Assembly: GCA_902630665.1 (NCBI GenBank)
Contig: CACOVP010000002.1
Coordinates: 1 to 64,000 of the forward strand
Reading direction: 5' to 3'
From: an uncultured Pelagibacteraceae bacterium
GTDB taxonomy: Bacteria > Pseudomonadota > Alphaproteobacteria > Pelagibacterales > Pelagibacteraceae
DNA length: 64,000 nt
Part shown: in pieces, positions 58,575-64,000 of the stretch
Position numbering within the stretch: the stretch's first letter is position 1
How the letters are laid out: each line of letters begins with the position of its first letter
Position numbers and translations under genes: made by a program
Notes under the pieces: generated by a model
Database searches by the model: none
What the model was told of the DNA's origin: nothing
The model's input: only the letters and a program-made list of their open reading frames with translations

Positions 58575-59118
58575 AGAAAAATTTTTAATCTCGTTTTTTC
58601 TATTAATAACAACGAGTTTATTAGCTAATGAAAAAGATCAAATAATTGCTCAATTAAATAACTTAAATTCATTAGAATTTACATTTGATCAAATGATTAA
58701 TGAAAAAACAGAAAGGGGTAGTTGTATTTTAGAGTTTCCTGGAAAATTAAAATGCAATTACTTTGACGATAAGGAAAAAGAATTAGTTATTAATAATAAG
58801 AGGCTGGCAATAACCCAGAAAAGATATAATAAAACTTATCATTATCCTATTTCGAAATCTCCATTCCTAAGTATATTATATAAAGATAAACTTTTAGAAA
58901 TTGTGCAATCAGGGGAATTAGAATTAACTGATAAAGTAGTTAAGCTTATTTATTTTGGTGATAACGAAATTACAATTTTTTTTAACAAAAAAGATCTAAA
59001 TTTGAAAGGTTGGGAGATTAAAGATCAATACAATAATAATATAAATTTCTCCCTAAACATAGTTGCTAAAAATGATGTTTTTAAAAAAGGTACCTTTAAA
59101 GTGCCTGAAATAAACTAA
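58561..59118 (+). CDS. lolA: LolA-like periplasmic lipoprotein carrier
   Basis: From the GTG at 58561 the protein is 185 residues with a normal signal peptide (KFFKEKFLISFFLLITTSLLANEKD). Earlier starts at 58549 or 58531 lie deeper inside ftsK and would add residues before the signal. The body resembles LolA-type carriers: LEFTFDQMINEKTERGSCILEFPGKLKCNYFD and YHYPISKSPFLSIL. The ftsK-lolA pairing is standard in alphaproteobacteria. It would shuttle lipoproteins to the outer membrane. Confidence 0.82.
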   Translation: MKFFKEKFLISFFLLITTSLLANEKDQIIAQLNNLNSLEFTFDQMINEKTERGSCILEFPGKLKCNYFDDKEKELVINNKRLAITQKRYNKTYHYPISKSPFLSILYKDKLLEIVQSGELELTDKVVKLIYFGDNEITIFFNKKDLNLKGWEIKDQYNNNINFSLNIVAKNDVFKKGTFKVPEIN

Positions 59119-59621
59119 GCTACAAAATCAATTTCTTCTTCTTTGAAAATTTCAAAGCCTTTGGATTTATAATTTTGTAATGCATGTTTGTGGTCTAAAC
59201 TACAAGTATGAACCCACATTCTACTAGGATTTTTTCTTGATGCACTTGCAATAGCATGATTTACAAGTGTTGAGCCAAGCTTCAAACCTCTAAATTCTTT
59301 TAATACTCCTAAATTGATAAGCTCTACTTCATTTGATCCAGGATGATATTCTTGTTCGTAATATCCTACTAAATCTTGGCCATTTTTAAGAATATGCGTT
59401 TCTAAATTTTTATTCGTAACATACTTTACCCACTCACTATCAGACCAAAGCAATCTGTCTCTCCAATAGTGATCTACGCCTATTTGTTTATAGAAAAATC
59501 TGTTTAAGTGGAAATTATCTTTATCATCCAAAATAATTTGAAAGCTTTCTGGAAGATTTAAATCAACAGTTTTTGAAAAATCTTTTATTTCTAAGAAATA
59601 TCTTTTTACTCTTGAAACCAT
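59115..59621 (-). CDS. GNAT-family N-acetyltransferase
   Basis: The 168-residue protein has the GNAT acetyl-CoA motif in LGVLKEFRGLKLGSTLVNHAI (residues about 105-125, with the R/Q-x-x-G-x-G/S pattern) and a late ALQNYKSKGFEIFKEEE. The acceptor is unknown. It is the last gene after hisE and the HIT gene, with a 1-base overlap, and ends overlapping the convergent lolA by 4 bases. Confidence 0.87.
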   Translation of the reverse strand: MVSRVKRYFLEIKDFSKTVDLNLPESFQIILDDKDNFHLNRFFYKQIGVDHYWRDRLLWSDSEWVKYVTNKNLETHILKNGQDLVGYYEQEYHPGSNEVELINLGVLKEFRGLKLGSTLVNHAIASASRKNPSRMWVHTCSLDHKHALQNYKSKGFEIFKEEEIDFVA

Positions 59622-59977
59622 CAGCTAACCATCTTTCCGATCTTTTCACCTGCAAATATATGAAAGTGTAGATGAGGAACCTCCTGACCGCCATCACTTC
59701 CAATATTAGTTAAAGCTCGATATCCTTTATCTTTTGCGCCAACTAAGTTTGCGACATGCGTTACTGCTTTGTTTAACTCTACAATCTCTTTATCTGAAGC
59801 TTTGTTGTTGAAATCATTAAGATCTACGTATTCACCTTTAGGAATAACTAAAACATGAACTTTCTTTTGAGGATTAATATCATGAAAAGCTAAAACATGA
59901 TCATTTTCATAAACTTTTTTACACGGAATTTCTCCTCTTAAAATTTTAGCAAATATATTATTTTTATCGTAACTCAT
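59621..59977 (-). CDS. HIT-domain nucleotide-binding protein (HinT-like)
   Basis: The 118-residue protein has NIFAKILRGEIPCKKVYENDHVLAF and the histidine triad HLHFHIFAG (residues about 101-109). HinT-type enzymes hydrolyse purine nucleoside phosphoramidates. In alphaproteobacteria the gene follows hisE, as here, with a 4-base overlap. Confidence 0.94.
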   Translation of the reverse strand: MSYDKNNIFAKILRGEIPCKKVYENDHVLAFHDINPQKKVHVLVIPKGEYVDLNDFNNKASDKEIVELNKAVTHVANLVGAKDKGYRALTNIGSDGGQEVPHLHFHIFAGEKIGKMVS

Positions 59978-60246
59978 TTCTGTCTTTTCTTAAGTTCGCT
60001 CATCACATCTTCAATTTTAATGTTGTTAGCTTCCAAGTAAACCATCAAATGATAAACCACATCAGCAGCTTCGTGTATCTTATTTGAATTTTTTTCCACA
60101 GATTCTATTAATTCACCTATTTCCTCTTTTACTTTTGAAACACTTAGGTTTTTGTCGTTCAAAAGTTTATTAGTATAAGACTTATCTGGAGAAGAATTTT
60201 TTCTCTCTCTGATTGTTTTAATTAACTGTTCTAAGTTTTCAAACAT
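59974..60246 (-). CDS. hisE: Phosphoribosyl-ATP pyrophosphatase
   Basis: The 90-residue MazG-fold protein has KVKEEIGELIESVE and HEAADVVYHLMVYLE with the acidic metal-binding residues of HisE. It catalyses the second step of histidine synthesis. It is a stand-alone HisE without a fused HisI. It lies between hisF and the HIT gene. Confidence 0.93.
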   Translation of the reverse strand: MFENLEQLIKTIRERKNSSPDKSYTNKLLNDKNLSVSKVKEEIGELIESVEKNSNKIHEAADVVYHLMVYLEANNIKIEDVMSELKKRQK

Positions 60247-60247
60247 T

Positions 60248-61006
60248 TTATAACCTTACCGAAACATTTTTAGAATTCAAATATTCTTTGGCATCTTTGA
60301 TTTTAAATTCACCATAATGAAAAATAGAAGCAGCTAAAACTGCACTTGCTCCACCTTTAACTATACCATCATATAAATGATCTAGAGTTCCAACTCCACC
60401 GGATGCTATTACAGGAATATTGGTGTTATTTGTAATTGTTTTTAATAAATCAACATCGTAACCAGATTTAGTTCCATCTTTATCCATTGAAGTTAATAAA
60501 ATTTCTCCGGCTCCATTTTCCTCAACTTTTTTAGCAAAATCCACTACATCGATACCAGTTTTATTTCTTCCACCGTGTGTAAACACTTCCCATTTATTTT
60601 CTGAAACTTTTTTTGCGTCAATCGCAACAACAATGCATTGAGATCCAAATTTTTTTGAAGATTCCTTAACAAGGTCAATATTTTTTACAGCGGCAGTATT
60701 AATAGAGACTTTATCTGCACCGGCCAACAATAAATCGGTAATATTTTGAATAGTTCTTACTCCACCTCCAACGGTTAAAGGAACGAAACATTCTTTTGCA
60801 GTTTTTTTAACAATATCAATGATCGTTTCTCTGTTTTCATTTGAAGCGGTAATATCAAGAAAACAGATCTCGTCAGCCCCACCGTCACTATAAATTTTAG
60901 CTTGTTCTACTGGATCACCGGCATCTTTTAATTCAACAAAGTTAATACCTTTAACAACTCTTCCATCTTTAACATCAAGGCAAGGTATAATTCTATTTTT
61001 AAGCAT
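60248..61006 (-). CDS. hisF: Imidazole glycerol phosphate synthase cyclase subunit HisF
   Basis: The 252-residue TIM barrel begins [22 protein letters not shown] with catalytic Asp11, and has the second aspartate in [15 protein letters not shown]. It uses ammonia from HisH to make IGP and AICAR. It overlaps the hisA end by 8 bases. Confidence 0.97.
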   Translation of the reverse strand: MLKNRIIPCLDVKDGRVVKGINFVELKDAGDPVEQAKIYSDGGADEICFLDITASNENRETIIDIVKKTAKECFVPLTVGGGVRTIQNITDLLLAGADKVSINTAAVKNIDLVKESSKKFGSQCIVVAIDAKKVSENKWEVFTHGGRNKTGIDVVDFAKKVEENGAGEILLTSMDKDGTKSGYDVDLLKTITNNTNIPVIASGGVGTLDHLYDGIVKGGASAVLAASIFHYGEFKIKDAKEYLNSKNVSVRL

Positions 61007-61724
61007 TAATCTCCTTTGCTAACTCATCAAGCTTAATATCACCATCGTAAATAGCTTTACCAACAATAATACCTTCAATTTTTTTATTATTTAACTCCTT
61101 AGCCTTCTTAATGTCATTAATTGAAGAAACGCCTCCTGAAATAACAACAGGACAATTAGAAAGCCCTGCAATTTTCACACTCTCGTCTAAGTTGGGGCTA
61201 GTTTTCATTCCATCTCTATTTATGTCTGTAAAAATAATTCTGCTAATGCCAAAGTCATTTACTTCTTTTAAAAAATCTGTGGTTTTAATTTCTAGATTTT
61301 CTCTCCAGCCTGATACAGAAAGGTTGCCATCTTTTGCATCTAAACCCAAAGCAATTTGACCTTTAAATTTTACACAAGACTCTTTTAAAAATTCTTTATT
61401 TTTAATAGCACCACTTCCTAAAATTACTTTCTCAACACCAGTATCGACGTATTGTTTGATACTATCGAGAGATCTAACACCGCCACCTATTTCGATTTTC
61501 AAATCGTATTTACTCACTATTTCTTTTATAATATCTAAATTGACTGTTTTGCCCGTCAAAGCTCCGTCTAGATCAACAATGTGTAAATTTTTAAAGCCAT
61601 GATCTTTAAATTTCGCTGCTTGCTCAATAGGTGAAGTTTTATATTCAGTTTTATTTTCGAAGTCACCTTTGATTAATCTTACGCATTTCTTATCTTTTAT
61701 ATCTATTGCAGGAAATATTTTCAT
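60999..61724 (-). CDS. hisA: ProFAR isomerase HisA
   Basis: The 241-residue TIM barrel begins [22 protein letters not shown] with catalytic Asp8 and has [16 protein letters not shown] and [11 protein letters not shown]. It isomerises ProFAR to PRFAR in histidine synthesis. Its start overlaps the hisH stop by 1 base. Confidence 0.97.
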   Translation of the reverse strand: MKIFPAIDIKDKKCVRLIKGDFENKTEYKTSPIEQAAKFKDHGFKNLHIVDLDGALTGKTVNLDIIKEIVSKYDLKIEIGGGVRSLDSIKQYVDTGVEKVILGSGAIKNKEFLKESCVKFKGQIALGLDAKDGNLSVSGWRENLEIKTTDFLKEVNDFGISRIIFTDINRDGMKTSPNLDESVKIAGLSNCPVVISGGVSSINDIKKAKELNNKKIEGIIVGKAIYDGDIKLDELAKEINA

Positions 61725-62350
61725 TATAAATTTAAAAAGTTATCAATTACTTTTAATCCGATTTTATCGCTCTTCTCAGGGTGAAACTGTGTTCCAAATA
61801 AATTATCTCTCTCGACAGCACAGACAATTTTTGATGAGTAATTTGTTGTCGCTGAAATGATTGAATTATCTTCAGGAATAAATTCGTAACTATGGACAAA
61901 ATACATATGAGATTTATTTTTTATATCCTTAAACATTTTACTTTCCTTTTGAATTTCAATTTCGTTCCAACCAATATGTGGAAGTTTAAATTTTCCATTT
62001 TGATTATCTATTTTAGAAACTTTGCCAGAGATCCAACCTAATCCTTTTGTTTCTGCTTCTTCATACCCTATATCTGCAAACATTTGTAAGCCTACACAAA
62101 TTCCTAATAAAGGTTTCTTATTTGTGATTGCAAAATCTTTTAGTGTTTCTACTAATCCAGAAATTTTATTTAAAGAGTCTACACAGCTTTTAAATGATCC
62201 TTGTCCTGGTAAAACAATCTTGTCACAAGACTTAATTTTATTAATTTCTGAAGTTACCTCTATTTTAACTTTACCTTTAGCTACCTCTGTAAAAGAATTT
62301 ATGACAGAGCTTATATTGCCCGATTGGTAGTCAACAATAGTGACGTTCAT
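61724..62350 (-). CDS. hisH: Imidazole glycerol phosphate synthase glutamine amidotransferase HisH
   Basis: The ATG at 62350 gives 208 residues starting MNVTIVDYQSGNISS, 4 bases after the hisB stop. An upstream in-frame extension would overlap hisB and lacks family support. The amidotransferase nucleophile is Cys85 in LLGICVGLQMF, with His-x-Glu in GTQFHPEKS. It feeds ammonia to HisF. Confidence 0.96.
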   Translation of the reverse strand: MNVTIVDYQSGNISSVINSFTEVAKGKVKIEVTSEINKIKSCDKIVLPGQGSFKSCVDSLNKISGLVETLKDFAITNKKPLLGICVGLQMFADIGYEEAETKGLGWISGKVSKIDNQNGKFKLPHIGWNEIEIQKESKMFKDIKNKSHMYFVHSYEFIPEDNSIISATTNYSSKIVCAVERDNLFGTQFHPEKSDKIGLKVIDNFLNL

Positions 62351-62354
62351 CAAA

Positions 62355-62945
62355 TTAAATAGAGCCTTTTGTCGAAGGTATTGAGTTTTTAATTCTTTTA
62401 TCAATCGCTAAAGCATCTTTTAATGATCTAGCTAAACCCTTATAACATGACTCAATCTTGTGGTGACTATTTTCACCGTAAATATTTTCTATGTGTAAAG
62501 TAACCCCAGCTGATTGTGAGAATGCTTGGAACCACTCTTTAAATAATTCTGTGTCCATCTCGCCAAGTTTCTCAACCGGCAGGTTTACTTTCCAGATTAA
62601 GTAAGGTCTATTCGATACATCTATTGAAACTCGGCTTAAAGTTTCATCCATAGGTATCATTGTTGATGCATATCTTGTAATTCCTTTTCGATTACCTGCT
62701 GCTTTTTTTATAGCTTCTCCGATAGCTATACCTGTATCTTCAGTAGTGTGGTGTAAATCTATATGTGTGTCACCCTTTGCTTTTACTTCTAAGTCTATTA
62801 ATGAGTGCTTAGATAATTGCTCAAGCATGTGGTCTAAAAAACCTATTCCAGTTTTAATTTTATACTTTCCCTTACCGTCTAGATTGACCGCGACAGAAAT
62901 ACTAGTCTCTTTTGTTTTTCTTGTAATTTTCGCTTTTCTAATCAT
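62355..62945 (-). CDS. hisB: Imidazoleglycerol-phosphate dehydratase HisB
   Basis: The 196-residue monofunctional dehydratase has the metal-binding histidine motifs [23 protein letters not shown] and later [16 protein letters not shown]. It lacks the phosphatase domain of E. coli HisB. It heads the minus-strand hisB-H-A-F-E series and diverges from hslV across 96 bases. Confidence 0.97.
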   Translation of the reverse strand: MIRKAKITRKTKETSISVAVNLDGKGKYKIKTGIGFLDHMLEQLSKHSLIDLEVKAKGDTHIDLHHTTEDTGIAIGEAIKKAAGNRKGITRYASTMIPMDETLSRVSIDVSNRPYLIWKVNLPVEKLGEMDTELFKEWFQAFSQSAGVTLHIENIYGENSHHKIESCYKGLARSLKDALAIDKRIKNSIPSTKGSI

Positions 62946-63005
62946 AAGCTTTACCTAATTAACCTTTGATATATATTTAAATGTTCATTTTATCAATAAA
63001 TCACT

Positions 63006-63035
63006 ATTGAAGATCTCAAAATAATCTCCACATAT
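63006..63035 (+). promoter_or_regulatory. RpoH-type promoter upstream of hslVU
   Basis: ATTGAAG (63006-63012) and CCACATAT (63028-63035) are separated by 15 bases, one or two changes from the sigma-32 consensus CTTGAAA/CCCCATNT. The -10 element ends 6 bases before the hslV ATG, so the mRNA would start at or very near the start codon, which weakens the call. hslVU is a classical heat-shock operon. Confidence 0.5.
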
Positions 63036-63041
63036 AACTTC

Positions 63042-63581
63042 ATGAATACAGCTGAAAAATGGCACGGCACTACAATTGTCCTTCTTCGAAAGGGCGGGGA
63101 GACCATTGTAGCAGGTGACGGTCAAGTCAGTCTTGGCAACACAGTTTTAAAAAGTAAGGCTAAAAAAGTTAGAAAAATTGAAAACAGAGGAGTAATCGCA
63201 GGATTTGCCGGCTCAACTGCGGATGCTTTAACTTTATTTGAAAGGCTTGAAGCGAAATTAGAAAAGCATGCGGGAAACTTGCAAAGAGCAGCTGTTGAGT
63301 TAGCAAAAGATTGGAGAAGTGATAAGTTTTTGAGAAGACTGGAGGCTTTGATGGCAGTAGCAGATAAAAATCACAGCTTCATAATTTCTGGGACTGGTGA
63401 TGTATTAGAACCAGAAGATGGGATAATTGGAATTGGATCTGGAGGAAACTACGCTCTTGCAGCTGCAAAGGTACTAATCGAAACTGATATGAAAGTAGAG
63501 GAGATAGCAAGAAAAGCTTTGAAAGTTGCATCGGATATCTGTGTATTTACAAATAATAACGTAACAATAGAAAAAATTTAA
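63042..63581 (+). CDS. hslV: ATP-dependent protease subunit HslV (ClpQ)
   Basis: The 179-residue peptidase has a short propeptide ending His8-Gly9 and catalytic Thr10 at the start of [23 protein letters not shown]. Lys and Gly motifs of the proteasome-like fold follow. With HslU it degrades misfolded proteins. The hslU ATG follows the stop with no gap. The hisB-hslVU divergent arrangement is typical of alphaproteobacteria. Confidence 0.97.
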   Translation: MNTAEKWHGTTIVLLRKGGETIVAGDGQVSLGNTVLKSKAKKVRKIENRGVIAGFAGSTADALTLFERLEAKLEKHAGNLQRAAVELAKDWRSDKFLRRLEALMAVADKNHSFIISGTGDVLEPEDGIIGIGSGGNYALAAAKVLIETDMKVEEIARKALKVASDICVFTNNNVTIEKI

Positions 63582-64000
63582 ATGTCTAAATCTAAAAAGG
63601 AAACAAATTTAAAACTTGTAAAAGGATCTAAGACTGATAGCTCAAAAGTCAGCGCTCTTTCACCAAGAGAAATAGTTTCTGAGTTAGATAGATTTGTAAT
63701 CGGTCAAAAAGAAGCAAAAAAAGCTGTAGCAGTAGCATTAAGAAATAGATGGAGAAGGCAAGCTCTTACCGATGAAATGAGGGATGAAGTATTACCGAAA
63801 AATATTCTAATGATTGGCCCAACAGGTGTAGGTAAAACAGAGATTTCTAGAAGACTTTCTAGACTAGCTGAAGCACCATTTATAAAGGTGGAAGCGACAA
63901 GGTTTACTGAGGTAGGTTACGTTGGCAGAGACGTAGAGCAAATCATAAGGGATTTAATAGAAATAGCTATAGCAATGGAAAGAGAAAGAAAAAGAAAAGA
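63582..64000 (+). CDS. hslU: HslU ATPase (ClpY), N-terminal part (cut by window edge)
   Basis: The frame open to the window end begins [15 protein letters not shown] and then [22 protein letters not shown], with the Walker A motif GPTGVGKTE and the pore motif GYVGRD. About 140 residues are visible. HslU unfolds substrates for HslV. Compared with usual HslU, about 20 extra lysine/serine-rich residues precede the [11 protein letters not shown] start of the domain. Confidence 0.95.
   Translation, partial: MSKSKKETNLKLVKGSKTDSSKVSALSPREIVSELDRFVIGQKEAKKAVAVALRNRWRRQALTDEMRDEVLPKNILMIGPTGVGKTEISRRLSRLAEAPFIKVEATRFTEVGYVGRDVEQIIRDLIEIAIAMERERKRK

Noticed and set aside
62351..62404. Longer hisH start within hisB
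   Set aside because: The extension [11 protein letters not shown] lacks HisH similarity, while MNVTIVDYQSGN at 62350 is the family start.

Overview
This window is a compact piece of a low-GC (roughly 30% G+C by eye) alphaproteobacterial chromosome. Gene content and order fit a free-living, genome-streamlined marine lineage, most likely SAR11/Pelagibacterales. The assignment is an inference from the following: strong A+T bias, near-zero intergenic space (longest gap about 208 bases, at 45090-45297), many 1-40 base gene overlaps, alphaproteobacterial neighbourhoods (irr-fabA-fabB-fabI; grpE-dnaK-dnaJ-dapB-nth-pfkB; parB-parA-rsmG-mnmG-mnmE; hisE/F/A/H/B beside hslVU) and a single small porin. 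Other AT-rich marine alphaproteobacteria cannot be excluded. I see no tRNA, rRNA, CRISPR, insertion sequence, phage gene or attachment site, and no stretch over 300 bases without a gene.

Layout. 1-5289: mutM (partial) diverges from ubiE-ubiB-coaBC-dut-moeB/thiF-SH3 protein. 5291-8335: a minus-strand run katG, 2OG-Fe oxygenase, DUF2061-like protein. 8383-11381: irr (minus) diverging from fabA-fabB-fabI, with iron-control (Irr) boxes before katG and between irr and fabA. 11378-24214: one long minus-strand series read as tsaB-fur-miaB-phoH-ybeY-lnt-metK, a terminator-like hairpin, then nusA-infB-rbfA-rpsO-pnp. 24183-29852: a polysaccharide deacetylase, then (minus) murJ-trpS-nfu-Bax-like hydrolase. 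29923-35333: maeB, BON lipoprotein, rsmI, a periplasmic-binding-like protein, rdgB. 35377-41623: grpE-dnaK-dnaJ-small membrane protein-dapB-nth-pfkB kinase. 41625-44043: a 35-residue ArfA-like ribosome rescue factor, a degenerate response regulator, a YkuD transpeptidase, yggS, a ThiE/TenI-like protein. 44061-49830: porin, DUF3576 lipoprotein, leuS, lptE-like, holA. 49820-59118: parB, parA, rsmG (holding two parS sites), mnmG, mnmE, ubiH-like, ftsK, lolA. 59115-62945: GNAT, HIT, hisE, hisF, hisA, hisH, hisB. 63042-64000: hslV and the start of hslU.

Most of the window is core genome: translation, ribosome maturation, cell envelope, iron response, fatty acid and histidine synthesis, chaperones and chromosome segregation. 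I do not see an unmistakably new multi-gene system. The most informative signals are small: two annotation-sized genes shorter than usual cut-offs (an ArfA-like factor and a 55-residue membrane protein), paired Irr boxes linking katG to iron control, parS sites inside rsmG, RpoH-type promoters at dnaK and hslVU, a possible attenuator ahead of nusA, losses of several genes normally found in the nusA cluster, and a series of divergent gene pairs whose start codons touch or overlap.
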